A stretch of DNA of 64,000 nucleotides from Dama dama (GCF_033118175.1 NC_083712.1:10364956-10428955), one strand, 5' to 3'; shown: positions 10,630 to 22,749, numbered from the stretch's first letter. Numbers and translations are program-made. The notes: a model not told the origin generated them from the sequence alone.

Positions 10630-11345
10630 GTCACATTGGTAAAAAGGCTCGGGGAGCAAGTTATTTAGTAGCAGAATTTATTGAGCAGAAAGGACAAAGC
10701 CCAGTAGTTGGTGAAACCTTAAACACTCAGCATAAAGACTTACAGTGAGTGCAGAGTGGCATTCCCAGGGAAGACGCAGTGTGAGAACCGTAAAGGACAC
10801 ATCTCCTCCCCAATGATAAAAGCACAACTTTGGTCCACTCACTGATGACACAGCATGCGAGGCTGAGGAGGGCTTCTACAGGAGACTGGAGGAACAGCCA
10901 TCCCAACAAGCTCCTAGGCAACAGATCTCACTAACACACACAAATGGTGGTGAAAGTCCTGAACATGTTTTCTGCTGTAAACAAGTGCTTTAAGTCAGCA
11001 AAGACCAAGATGTCCCTGATGGTTTGTGTTCCTATCCAAAATAAAAGATGTGTTAGAGAACCTGTGTTGGTACCTACACAGATGGTGCTCAATTTTTTGA
11101 CCTCGTGGGAGGTTTGACTGTATCACAAAAGAGACTCCTCAGGTTGTCACAGAACACGGTTCTCTTACAGGAAGGGACTGTTGTAAAAGCTCGGGGGAGA
11201 AGCTACAAAGTGATGAACTTCATGAACTGAAGACAAACTTCACAATGTTTAAGGACCATGGGGACACATAGAGGAAGACTGTGGAAGAAGGGAAGAGCTT
11301 CGGAAACTTATTTCTGCAGTGACCTCATCCCATGAGCCTACCATT
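10630..11345 (+). pseudogene. hAT-type (Charlie-like) transposase fossil
   Basis: Conceptual translation across several frames gives pieces that read like a hAT transposase in the right order. Near 10650-10710 is a 'KASYLVAEFIEQKGQSPVVGETL' type segment. Near 10960-10990 there is a 'VFCCKQ' segment, and near 11060-11170 a 'CVGTYTDGAQ...' block followed by a degraded 'VLLQE' equivalent of the family's HR(E/Q)AL region. Stops and frameshifts break it throughout. I could not find terminal inverted repeats or 8-bp target duplications, so the ends are approximate. A decayed ZBED/SCAND3-like sequence would look similar. Confidence 0.55.
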
Positions 11346-11365
11346 CCACCCTGTCTGTCTTCTTA

Positions 11366-11510
11366 TGCTTAGTCGCTCAGTCATTACTGACTCTTTGTGA
11401 CCCCATGGACTGTAGCCCACAAGGCTCCTCTGTCCTGGGGATCCTCCCGACCCAGGGATCAAACCCGGGTCTCCCTCATTCCAGGTGAATTATTTACCAT
11501 CTGAACATCC
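11366..11510 (-). mobile_element. Bov-A type SINE fragment
   Basis: Reversed ruminant SINE text is visible: ttagtcgctcagtcatta, gaccccatggactgtagccc and cccagggatcaaacccgggt. The central part is missing compared with full-length copies in the window. Confidence 0.8.
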
Positions 11511-12047
11511 CATCCTGTCTGCACATCACACCTAAAACCCATCAGCTGGACCGCATTGGTTTCTATCTCTGCTAAGTTTTACTGGTTTATTTACTGGTTT
11601 GTTTGCATCACCAAGGTACCTATGACCACCTGAAATCGTGTTGTCTCTTTGCTTCTTCATTTCTGCCTCTCGTTTCATTTAGAAGTTAGTTTCATGAGGG
11701 GCCACACTTGCTCTGTCCTGAGCCCTGGGTCACACACAGATACTCATTCTCAATGAGTAAATAAGCTGAAGCACTAGGTACATGCAGCCTGTGTTCAGAT
11801 GCTGCAAGTCACTGCTGCTTTTGTGAAAACCCAAGAGCATGTAGCATCTCATGTGACTCCTCTTCATCAGTGACCACAGAAAGATTCACTTCTCAAAACT
11901 CTCCGGCTGCCTATCTGTCAGGATAAATGAATTATCATCTTCATGATGCATTTGGACCTGATGCTGCTTAAAGTAAGTGGTTAAAAAGGTAGACTTAACA
12001 TCTCCATGATTTAGTTTTCTTATCTTTGGAAAGGAAACAATGATAGA

Positions 12048-12232
12048 GCTCAGTCGCTCAGTTGTGTCTGACATTGCCACCACGCGGGCTGTACAATCAG
12101 GCTCCCCTGACCATGGGCTTCTCCAGGCAAGGACACTGGAATGTGTAACCATTTCCTTCCCCAGGGGATATTTATGACCCAGGGATCAAACCTGCATCTC
12201 CTATATTGCAAATTTATGTCTGAGCCACCTCC
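12048..12232 (-). mobile_element. Bov-tA SINE, left arm of an inverted pair
   Basis: Reversed SINE from gctcagtcgctcagttgtgt to the tRNA-like head near 12225. It abuts a SINE fragment in the opposite orientation at 12233-12330. Confidence 0.8.
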
Positions 12233-12330
12233 TCCTGCAATGTAGGATACTCAGAGGAGCCTGGCAGGCTACAGTCCATTGAGTTGCAAAAAGTTAAACA
12301 CAAGTGAGTGACTAACACTTCCACTTTCAG
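12233..12330 (+). mobile_element. Bov-A SINE 3' fragment, right arm of an inverted pair
   Basis: Forward-strand SINE 3' half (cagaggagcctggcaggcta, then a 'gtgagtgactaacacttcc' tail). Together with the copy at 12048-12232 it forms an inverted repeat with almost no spacer. Confidence 0.75.
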
Positions 12331-12532
12331 TAGAGTAGAGGAGTTTTAAGGATTTAGTAAAATAATGAGCACAACTTCTTCAAGTTTCTAAAATAAGCTA
12401 ATTTCTCAGTAATATTAGGTAATATCCTCTGGCACATTTTTTGTATTATAGTATCCCCACTCCCTTCCATCCTTGAAATATTAATATTTGGAAGTTCTGA
12501 TAAGTGAAAAAATTATGAAAACTAATACACTT

Positions 12533-13477
12533 TGGATATGGAAAAACAGACTGGTTTCAAATTGGGAAAGGAGTACGTCAAGTCTGTTTATTGTTACCCT
12601 GCTTATTTAACTCATATGCAGAGAACATCATGCAAAATTCTGGGTGGGGTGAAGTACCAGCTGGAATCAAGATTGCCTGGAGAAATATCCATAACCTCAG
12701 ATATGCAGATGACACCACCCTTATAGCAGAAAGTTAAGGGGAACTAAAGAGTCTCTTGATGAAAGTGAAAGAAGAAAGTGAAAAAGCCGCCTCAAAACTC
12801 AACATTCAAGAACGAAGATCACAGCATCTGCTCCCATCATTTCATGGCAAATAGATGGGGAAACAATGGAAACAGTGAGAGACTTTATTTTAGGGGCTCC
12901 AAAATCACTGCAGATGGTGACTGCAGTTGTGCAATTAAAAGGCACTTGCTGCTTGGAAGAAAAGCTATGGCCAACCTAGACAACATATTAAAAAGCAGAG
13001 ACATTGCTTTGCCAACAAAGGTCTGTATAGTCAAAGCCATGCTTTTTCCAGTATTCATGTATGGATGTGAGAGTTGGGACCATAAAGAAAGCTGAGTGCT
13101 GAAGAATTCATGCTTTTGAACTGTGGTGTTGGAGAAGACTGTTCAGAGTCCCTTGGACTGCAAGGATATCAAACAAGTTAATCCTAAAGGAAATGAACCC
13201 TGAATATTCATTGGAAGGACTGATGCTGAAGCTAAAGCTCCGATACTTTGACATCCTGATGTGAAGAGCTGGCTCATTTGAAAAGACCCTGATGCTGGGA
13301 AAGATTAAGGGCAGGAGGAGAAGGGGACAACAGAGGACGAGATGGTTGGATGATATCACCGACGCAATGGATATGAGTTTGGGCAAGCTCTGGGAGTTGG
13401 TAATGGACAGGGAAGCCTGGTGTGCTGCAGTTCATGGGGTGTCAGACACAACTGAGTGACTGAACTGAACTGAATAT
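12533..13477 (+). mobile_element. BovB LINE 3' portion
   Basis: Sense BovB from the end of the reverse transcriptase palm to the 3' end (ctgaactgaactgaat). The DNA for the YADD box is recognisable near 12697-12711 (agatatgcagatgacac). The 105-codon frame at 12778-13095 is the C-terminal thumb/connection region, and it ends in a stop. The copy is 5'-truncated and has many small changes. Confidence 0.92.
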
Positions 13478-14224
13478 GCCTGGCTGTAAGCCTTTGGGGA
13501 GATGTAGTGCGTAAATGCTTCAGGGTGCCATGGATAAAAGGCACTGTTTTGCCCTCTGGGAATCCGGGAAGCAAACAGACTCTACTGAATACACAATTTT
13601 CACTATAACTATGTTTGTTAACATCCTCTACTTCCCTAATCATGACTTCTGCATTGGTACAGCTCTGTTTTCAGAATTTTTAGTAAAGATACTGAAGTTT
13701 TTCTTGATGATCCATTATGCTTCTTATAGCTCAGGACTGATATTAAACCATAGGATGGTATTTTATTCTACGCGATACAGATGTGACTGATACAAGACGT
13801 ACTCTGTGCCGCGCCTCTCAGCACTTCTGTGTTGAAGGCAATGGGCACAGATGGGATGTTCTCTGTTGATACTGCGGCAGAGAAGGAGCCAGTTCCAACT
13901 TCATGTTGGAAAATCTTTCTTTGCCTTCTTGCTTTTCCTTGCTTTTACTATACTTAAGAGCTTGCCTCAGAGGACCCTGCCCCTCTGCTTGACTATAAAC
14001 TAAAGTGTCTTTCTTCAGCTCATAGAGAGATAATTTGTCCCTGCCTACCTGTGAATAGAAGATTAACACACCCCACCCACAAAGGCCTCCAAGTGCTGAC
14101 CATTTCTTTGGAGGTGTTTTGTAAGATTGAAGACCCTTTCACTTTGCTTCCCAACTGCCTCTCCTTCTCCATTCTGCCTTTTGACTTTAGTTCCTCCTTG
14201 CTTCTTTCTCTCTGGCTCTACAAA
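13478..14224. other. Unresolved sequence between two BovB copies
   Basis: No named element or exon was recognised. The stretch at 14050-14220 is pyrimidine-rich on the plus strand (many ctt and tcc units). Frames such as 13515-13790 and 13818-14069 show no known motif. Confidence 0.45.
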
Positions 14225-15928
14225 AGAGGGCCACCCAAGATGGCCAGGTCATGGTGGAGAGTTCTGGCAAAACACTAGAGAAGGAAATGGCAAACCACTT
14301 CAGCATTCATGCCTGGAGAACCTCATGAACAATATGAAAAAGTTAAAAGGGATGATACTGAAAGATGAACTCCCCAGGTCGGTAGATACCCAATATGCTA
14401 CTGGAGAAGAGCAGAGAAATAGCTCCAGAAGCAATGAAAAGGCTGAGCCAAGGTGCAAGTAACTCCCAGTTGTGGATGTGTCTGGTGGTGAAAGTAAATT
14501 CTGATGATGTAAAAAACAATATTGCATAGGAACCTGGAATGTTAGGTCCGTGAATCAAGATAAATTGGAAGTGGTCAAACAGGAGATGGGAAGAGTGAAG
14601 ATCAGCATTTTAGGAAATCAGTGAACCAAAATGGATGTGAAGACACTTATATCTACTCCTGTGGGCAAGAATCCCTAGAAGAAGTGGAGTGTCCTCATAA
14701 TCAACAAAAGAATCCTAAATGCAAAAAGGACAGAATGTCTCTGTTTGTTTCCAAGGCAACCATTCATTATCACAGTAATCCAAGTCTCTGCCCCAAGCAC
14801 TGATGACAAAGATGCTGAAGTTGAATGGTTTTATGAAGACCTGTAAGACCTAGGGACTTCCCAGGTGGCTCAGATGGTAAAGCGTCTATCTACAATGCGG
14901 GAGACCCGGGTTCGATCCCTGGGTCAGGAAGATCCTCTGGAGAAGCAAATAGCAACCCGATCCAGTACTCCTGCCTAGAAAATCCCATGAATGGAGGAGT
15001 GTGGTAGGCTATAGACCATGGGATCCCAAAGAGTCAGACACGACTTCAATTTCACTTTCACTTTCGTAAGACCTTCTAGAACTAACAGCAAAATAAGATG
15101 TCGTTTTCATCAGAGGGGCCTGGAATGCAAAAGTAGGAAGTCAAGAGACACATGAAATAACAGGCAAGTTTGGCCTTGGGGTACAAAATGAGGCAGGACA
15201 AAAGCTAGCAGAGTTTTGCCAAGAGAATGCATGGTCATAGCAAATACCTTCTTCCAACAACATAAGATATGACTCTACACAAGGACATCACCAGCTGGTC
15301 AATACCAAAATCTGATTAATTATATTCTTTGCAGCTGAAGTTGGAAAAGCTCTATACAGTCAGAAAAAACAAGATCAGGTGCCAACTGTGGCTCAGATTA
15401 TGAACTACTTATTGTAAAATTCAGACTTAAATTGAAGAGAGTAGGGAAAACCACTGGGCCACTCAGGTATCACCTCCCCCCCCCCCCTTATGATTATACA
15501 TTTCAAATCCTAAAAGATGATGCTATTAAAGTGCTGCACTCAATATGGCAGCAAATTTGGAAAACTCAGTAGTGGCCACAGGACTGGAAAAGGTCAGTTT
15601 TCATTCCAGTCTCAATGAAGGGCAATGGCAAAGTCTCTTGGACTTCAAGGCGATCAAACCAATCAATCCTAAATTAAATTAACCCTGAATATTCATTGGA
15701 AGGACTGATGCTGAAGCTGACTCACTGGAAAAGACCCTGATGCTGGGAAAGAGAGAAGTCAGGAGGAGAAGGGGGAAATAGAGGACAAGACAGTTGGATG
15801 GCATCACCGACTCAATGGACATGATTTTGAGCAAGCTCAGCTAGAATGTGAAGAAGAGGGAAGCCTGGAGTGCTGCAGTCCATGGGGACATAAAGAATCA
15901 GACATAACTAAGCTGCTAAACAACTACA
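14225..15928 (+). mobile_element. BovB LINE with 5' region, internally deleted, with SINE inside
   Basis: This copy keeps the BovB 5' end (gtcatggtggagagttctgg near 14249) and the start of the endonuclease region (gaacctggaatgttaggtcc near 14529). It ends in an altered 3' end near 15920. Large parts are missing: the reverse transcriptase jumps from near 15630 to 3' UTR-like text at 15640-15920. A SINE occupies 14852-15065. A run of 13 C at 15476-15488 replaces normal BovB sequence. No long frame remains. Confidence 0.9.
14852..15065 (+). mobile_element. Bov-tA SINE with TSD and intact-looking Pol III boxes
   Basis: The ends are fixed by a 9-bp duplication, gtaagacct, at 14843-14851 and 15066-15074. 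BovB sequence reads straight across when the insertion is ignored. The tRNA-like A box tggctcagatgg is at 14866-14877 and the B box ggttcgatccc at 14909-14919; both fit the Pol III consensus. The copy ends in repeated ctttcactttc. Confidence 0.93.
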
Positions 15929-16585
15929 AAAGAACCTGGCATCCAGACCCCGACAAGATGGTGATTTTGAGGTGCTGGCCTGCCATGTTGTCTGTCAGTC
16001 AGCTCCTTGAATGCAGTCCCTTTCTTGTCTTAACCCTTCGCCTCTCAGATTCATTGGCCTGCTTTGTGGCAAACAGAGCTGGCTTGGACTCAGTGAAAAC
16101 AGGCATACGCTGGAGGTGACCTGGGCTCCCTGGTCACCCCATCCTGCAAATCCAAGACTTGATGTAAGACTCTGAAGGTCCATCCTTGTTGAACCCAGGC
16201 ATACACTTCCTGAATTCCACAAGGGCAATGATATTCCAAATCTTGAATGGGAAGGAAATGTTATGGCATGTGTTTGAAAAAATTTCATTGACTCCTGCTC
16301 TGAATCCCCGAAAGGAGTGGCAAGAACCTTAGAACAATGAGTGACAGACAACTTCTCTATATGGAGAAACTGACTCTGTCTTAACAGACCAGGACAGAGA
16401 TGGGATGTCCTTTGGCAGGGAGGGCTATCTGCGGGGGAAACTGAGGTATGCTTTGCAAGGAGAGATGGAGGGAGTTACTGGAAACTGAAAATACACGCTG
16501 ACACAGAAAACGGAAAATGATCTAATTATTGTCTATATAGCACTTTTTTTATTTTCCCTATATCAGGTCAGCTTACACAACCTGG
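15929..16585. other. Unresolved intron
   Basis: Mixed-composition sequence without a recognised repeat or exon. The 118-codon minus-strand frame at 15995-16351 has no domain I can name and lacks splice context tying it to CSMD1. Confidence 0.45.
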
Positions 16586-16589
16586 GCCA

Positions 16590-16890
16590 GATCGCAGCGG
16601 AAGGTAGGGAGATGACTCAGTAGCTGGAGGAAAACCTGAAGAGTGCTGCTGACTGGGGTTGGGACAGGACTGCGTGTCCAGGACCATGTGAGGAAAATGG
16701 GGAAGGGCTTCGAGGCAGAGCTCCACCGGGGTCTCCATTCTGGCCCCCAGACACGGCCAGGCCGGCCTGGGGCGGCCCAGGGAGACCACTGCCGACGTCA
16801 CCCCGAGGAGGCGGCCGGGTCTCCCAGGGGCCCCACCCTTCCCGGGCAGGGGGCCGGGGCTCTGGGAGGTGGGGGCGGGGCAGTGCCTCA
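16590..16890. promoter_or_regulatory. Small GC/CpG-rich segment
   Basis: The core at about 16700-16890 is clearly over 65% GC and contains about 14 CpG sites, in a window that is otherwise AT-rich and CpG-poor. It includes gccgacgtcacc, with a CRE half-site, and ggtgggggcgggg, a GC-box-like motif. Open frames of 100-124 codons on both strands are expected from GC-rich DNA and are not taken as genes. A regulatory role is inference. Confidence 0.4.
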
Positions 16891-17395
16891 GGGTCCGAGT
16901 TGCACACCTGAGCTCCACCTTGAAAATTCCACACCTGAAGGGACTTATTAAAAGCCTGCGTCACTGGAGATTGTACATAATTGTAGCTCATTTACTTTAA
17001 TCCTACATCAAGATAAACTTGTTTTACATATACATTAAAAAATACATATGTATATATACATTTGCTTCTGGAAACTCTTCATTCAAAGGTGAGAGTGGTT
17101 TTTTTTTTTTCTTTCAAATTTGTGCTGATCATAATTTGAATTTTCTCTTTATTTTTCATTCATTTAATTATCTATATGTACATGCCAAACATTTTGTCTA
17201 TGAACTATATAATAGTTGAGAATTTTAATCACACTGTATCTGTACAGGACTCTGCAAGTCAGGCAAATGTCACAGTAAAGCAAGTATTTAAATAGGTCAT
17301 GTTTTCCTGGTGTTATATGGGAGAATGTTAAAACTGGCGATTTTAATCCAGGCCAAGGACAAAGCAAATGACATATGAAAGTTATAAACTTACAT
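16891..17395. other. AT-rich intron
   Basis: No gene or named element seen. It includes a short AT/ATA tract near 17020-17060 and a T run at 17100-17110. Confidence 0.5.
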
Positions 17396-17612
17396 GCTTT
17401 GCCTGGTGACTCAGATGGTAAAGAATCTGCCTCCAATGCCTGAGATGGAGGTTCGATTCCTGGGTTGGGAAGATCCCCTGGAGAAGGGAATGGCTACTCA
17501 CTCCAGTATTCTTGCCAGGGAAATCCCATGGACAGAGGGGCCTGGCAGGCTACAGTCTGTGGGGTCACAATGAGTGGGACACAGCTGAGCGATGAACACT
17601 TTCACTTTCAAG
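17396..17612 (+). mobile_element. Bov-tA SINE
   Basis: Sense copy beginning tgctttgcctggtgactcag, with a B box ggttcgattcc at 17451-17461 that fits the Pol III consensus. It ends with the usual acactttcactttca tail. Confidence 0.9.
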
Positions 17613-20600
17613 GACAAGCATGTAAGATATGAATGTAGCTACCAAAGTTATGGTCTAGATATTTTAAAATCTGTATTATTCCACACATACATTTTGTATG
17701 TAAGACTCCTCACAATACCCAGCAGCACCAGATATTGAAACAATTCAGAATCCTAAATGCTCAAAGTGGATTTTATAAACATGAAATATTTAGTGTACTT
17801 GTTAGGATTTAAGTAAGAGTACTTATCATGTTAGAATTTAGAAGGGATTCTGTGAGATGATATAATTGGTTCACACCTCCAGTAAAGTGAGTAAAGCAAA
17901 ATGCTCCTATTATACACAGAAAAGTTCAAAGTCACTCCTTTGCTTTTAAGGAAACCACAAAACAGTGAAGCAGGTGCTAGATATGTCTGCTGTTAATGAA
18001 AATAATTGCATTCTCCACTGTGAGCACTTTGAAAGAAAGGTGTGATTTCTTCTGCTTCTGCTAGCTGGCAGGTTTATTCAGTTCCAAGTACAGCTGCCCA
18101 GCATCTGTCCATCCAGAGATGACCAGAGGGTAACTAGGTGTGGCTTCCTCCACACGCCCTCACCCTCAGGGGGCCAGCTCCTGGTGTGTCAAAGCATCAC
18201 TTAGAGGACTGTGAAGATAGCAGAACATAGTATCCAGACCTCTGGAATATTCTCTTTTTAATCTGCATACTGGTGGGAACAATTGGGTAACAGGCATCAT
18301 CAAAAATAAAAAGCAGCTTAATGAAAGCAACAAAATATGGGGAAAGTCAACTGCTTGAAAAGTATTACCCACAACCAAGCTTAATAGCAACAAATGTACC
18401 TTTTGTGTTACATACAACAAATGTTGCTAAGAGAACAATATTCTGTTTATAATGAAACATTTTTGTCTACCGTATTTGACCATTTTTAAAACCTAAATAG
18501 CATGTAGATTTGTGAGACTGGTGGCTTGGAAATAACTATACCTATTTAAAAACAATAATTATGGCACTCTTTTCTCTGCCTCATTGGTGATATAAAACAA
18601 TGCATGCCTGTCCATTGCCATAGCTACTTATTGAGTATCAAATGGCCATCATGATATCCTATCCACCATGCAAGAGACTAGAAATTCAAAGAGGTAAGAG
18701 AGACTTGCTTGCAAAAGATAAAAACTTATTCATCCAAATCAAGATTCTCAAGATGTACCATGATATTTTGTACCATTAAGAGATAAGCAAACAAAATTTC
18801 AAAACTCTTAAAAATAAGATAAAGTGTAATTTTAGCTCTGAGTTAGTCATGAACTGGTCAAATCTATTTCTGTTTGGGGATTTTTTCCCCCTCTATTTTT
18901 GGGAATTTGACCATTTCTTCTGTTTTCAGTTGCAATGCTTGGAGTATGAAGGTTAGCTTTTTCAATTTAAGATAGTGGAAAAAAGAAGAAAAAAACCAGA
19001 GCCTCTTCTGCTCGGCTTGTGAACACTTTTCCGTTTGTCTTCTAATAGGGTGACATAAAAGTCTTTGGAAGGCCACCTCAGTTTTTACTAAATCAGGATC
19101 TGAGTACATGAAAAACACAAGGCCATATATTAAGACAAAAATATACATCTGGGTTATGTCCAGGTGGCAAGCATTACAGAAAGTTTAACTTTTCCTTTAT
19201 TTTACAAATGTCTAAAATTCTTCAGATATCACTTCCCTATCCTCTTTCAGCGTCACGAGGCCCCTGGTCATCAGGTGCAGAGATATCACCGCGCTGGGTC
19301 GCCGCTGAGTTTCCCGCTCTTCCTTCCGTGGGGGAATCTCCACGAGAGCAGACCTGCGCTCACTGTTCATAACTCTTCTCAACTATCTATAGGACTGTGA
19401 ACTCAAAGATTTGCTGGGTGAATAGATGCTGTTTGGCTGCTTGTATAACTACTGTTGTGTTTAAATAAGAAGAGCGCTGAAAAGGAGAACGGGTGTAGAG
19501 GGAGATGTGTTTAAATGAAAAGTGTGAGTGGGTGAAGCACAGCCAAGGACAAAGGAAAGCTGAGCAGTTCCGAGGTCTGTAAATTTAACCGGGAGCAGAA
19601 GTAACCGGGGAACCACAGAGCCTCGAGAAAATCCGCATTTCTGTCTCACTTTATCACAAAGTGTGCATGTGCTCTCTCTCTCACACACACCATTTACAGA
19701 AAACAGAAGAACAAATATCAAGCCTTCTCCACCTTTCTGTCCCTAGGACCAAGAGTCAAAAGTTTGTTCTGTAAAATCTTATGTAAAAACCTGAGTGAAC
19801 TTTGCGGCCAACTCAATACAATTATTACTGCTCACACGAAGCCTTGTCTACATCTCCACAGGCATTCTTCACCTCTTCACTATAGTCTGCACACTACTAA
19901 TGCTGTCTCCATCATGTGTGTGTGAATGTATTATACACACGTGTGCGCACGTGTGTGTGTGTGTGTAATTCAGGGTTGGCTTAAAAATGCAACCAAATCA
20001 AAAGCTCACACCTTGTTTTCTATTTTCTTTTGAGTGCCAAGAAGAGAGATAAAAATAAGTAAACTTGGCTTAAGAAATCGAGTCAGAGCTGAGCAAAAAG
20101 AAGAGAGCGCAGGTGTGCCTGTGACAGAGAAGACAGGATGTTGAGAAGGAGACAGTCACTGGAACCCAACTCAGTTCATGAACAGAGTTGCAAATACTAA
20201 ACACTGATGATCGGGAGGATGCTGACGACCAAAGAGCTGGTTCAGAGAGGGGATGTACTGGAGAGTCGACAAGGACCAAGTAATGGATCCTGACAGAAGA
20301 TGGATGATGATGACCTAGAAGAATCCAAGGGAGCCTCACCGAATGGGCGGTGAAGGGAAGCTGGCAGGGAACCGGCTTTCCCCGCAGAGGTCAGTGACCT
20401 GTGAGAAAGGTGAGGGGGCGGTTAAATAGACCCCACGGCAGCATCTGTGAGGGAAACACAGGGTGTGATGAGGGGTGACATTCGACCCTGGCTCTGGGCT
20501 CTGGCTCTCCACTCATCTGTGGCTCCCTCAGTGGGGAAAGAAAACCCACTGAACCACATCTATTAAAATTCCACTTCAAAACCTCTTAAAGTGCCGTGAA

Positions 20601-20908
20601 TGCAGACGAATGCCTGTTCTGTGTCTGTGTGGATTTGTTACTTCAAATTATGTACAAAACCCACTGAATAATAATAAAAGAAGTGAACACTCCTTCCTCC
20701 CAAAGGGTACTGATAAACAGCTGTATTTTCTTAAAAGCAGTGAACATAAAGCAAATTTTCTTATCTGTCTTAAGATGTTGAGTTATTCATTAAGGTGCAA
20801 TATCGGTGTATAAATTGCTGTGACTAGTTACCCATCCCTTAAATATATCTCAAAGCCACTTTCTTCTCTCCAAGTCTGATGTTGTTCATCGTTCTGATTT
20901 AGGTCCCT
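17613..20908. other. Long unique intron segment
   Basis: About 3.3 kb with no recognised transposon, exon or RNA gene. Composition is AT-rich to about 19150, then more mixed. Frames here are under 95 codons and carry no motif. A TG tract at 19912-19966 is listed separately. Confidence 0.45.
19912..19966. repeat. TG/CA microsatellite
   Basis: Alternating purine-pyrimidine tract with tgtgtgtgtg and cacgtgtgcgcacgtg units. Likely polymorphic and Z-DNA-prone. Confidence 0.8.
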
Positions 20909-21115
20909 ACGCTCAGTTGCTCATCCGTGTCCGACTCTTTGCAACCCCATGGACTATAGCCCTCCAGGTTCCTCTGCCCATGGAATTTTCCAGGCAAGAA
21001 TACTGGAGTGGGTTGCTATTTCCTGCTCCAGGGGACCTTCCCGAACCAGGGATCAGGTCCATGACTCTTGCATCTCCTGCACTGGCAGCGACTTCTTCAT
21101 AAGCAGCACCTGAAG
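20909..21115 (-). mobile_element. Bov-tA SINE
   Basis: Reversed SINE from cgctcagttgctcatccgtg to an altered head near 21115. The head is diverged (cttcataagcagcacctgaa). Confidence 0.85.
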
Positions 21116-21324
21116 CCCCATGTAAGCCCCTATTGTCTCATAACTGAGATGCAGCCCTGAGGTCTCCCACTTCCAGTCTTGAGACCTTCAGATCTGTGAA
21201 GGTGACCGTGCGCAGAATGACCTCTAAGACACAGTGGCAGTATGATGTCCTTCCCCGGGACACCCGGCACTGACGCCTGCCCTGAAGGTCCCATTTATGG
21301 TTTGTTGAGCTTAGTCATTAGTAA

Positions 21325-21393
21325 TAATGGAAAGAGGAGGAGGAGGAGAAGGAGGCGGAACCGAGAGGAGGCGGAGGAGGGAGGTGTTTGTGT
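21325..21393 (+). repeat. Purine-rich GGA/GAA tract
   Basis: Almost pure purine on the plus strand (aaagaggaggaggaggagaa and similar), with only a few C interruptions. In the CSMD1 transcript, read from the minus strand, this becomes a CCU/UCC pyrimidine tract. Such tracts can form triplex DNA. Confidence 0.75.
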
Positions 21394-22749
21394 AGTATCT
21401 GGAGAACTATACTCGGGTGCTTTACACTGACTTCATACTCTTCACAACCTTCAGAAGCGGGAGCTGTTAACACTGGAAGGAAACACTGGGGCTCAAAGCT
21501 GTTAGACATTAAGCATCTGTTTTTTCGTATCACACACCTAGTCTGCGATATTTTGTTATAGCAGCCTGGACGAACCACATAACACAAAGTTCAGTGGATG
21601 AACCCCATAAGACAAAGTTCAAACGCCTTAAATCACTTCAATCCTGAGTTTAACACCAACAAAAACACTACTTTCTGAAGAGCTCAAATTAAAATTAGGT
21701 ACTGAAATTTTGCCAGCCAAATGTATTTGAGAGAAACACATGCACAATATCCATTTATCAAAGGATTCTAAGGAAAGCTGTCTTCCATGTTTAATCCTTT
21801 CAATGAAAACTGCAGTGATAAATGTTTGAGAGCATTTGCTAAACGTTCCCATAATCTGTGGTTCACTAACCACAGATCACTTTCTTAAGAGTTTGATCAC
21901 AGGCATCCTCATGAGTTTTATCTGGAAAATATGGATAGCTGAAGGTATCTATAATGAAACATATTAATAAATATCACATTACTGTGTTAATTTTTACTGA
22001 ATTTCTACTAGGCTAGTTCAGCAAGAACAATACAATTGAGTGTTTAGAAACCCACTTCTCTACTAAATTGAATCTTCTTGAGGAACTAAAATTTAAAATG
22101 TCTTTTAAACTTTCTGCCCACATAGCATGTTCTCCTAATATACGCATATTAATATAATATACATATTAACACATGTAATTGTTCAAATATGCATTATATA
22201 TAATATGTACCTTAACTTAATATGCATTTTGATAATTATATATATAAACAAACACACATAAGTGAATGGATTTAACTTGGCATTCCCCAATCTTATAAAT
22301 TACAACATTTACTAAGAGACACAAAGAACTTCCCACAGTGACTACTCTGTATGAGCTGTTTTATGTTAACACTTGGTATAAACTGACACATGGAACATGG
22401 TTATATAATTGTCAAAGCAGGTCTAAGACCAGGAAAGAGTGTAAGTCATCATGAGAGGGCTAATCTTTCAACAAAAGAGGAGTTTATTAACTCATCTCTC
22501 ATTGACTCATCAATTTGGAAATCGATTTTAGATTTCTATTCTACCCTATTTCTTAAAATTTACAAAGCATGTCAAACAACACATCGAGGTGTACCAACCC
22601 TTCTTGTCTAGAATGCTGTTAGTATTCTAGCAAGAGCTGTTGTCTGGAAATCTTGACATAACTGTTCTTTACTCTTATGCTCAAAATGTAATATACCTTC
22701 ATCACCACGAACTTAATCGGGAAACCCCCTTATTTGGAATGTCTCCCAA

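Noticed and set aside
14881..14925. tRNA-like A and B boxes
   Set aside because: They belong to the head of a Bov-tA SINE, not to a functional tRNA gene. No tRNA cloverleaf with an anticodon arm was identified in the window.
16568..16991. Three overlapping frames of 102-124 codons
   Set aside because: These are composition-driven frames in a GC-rich islet, rich in Pro, Gly and Arg, with no domain.
21116..21240. Possible further CSMD1 CUB exon downstream of 25931
   Set aside because: Reverse-strand reading did not give a CUB continuation, and no matching splice pair was found. The next exon is probably outside the window.
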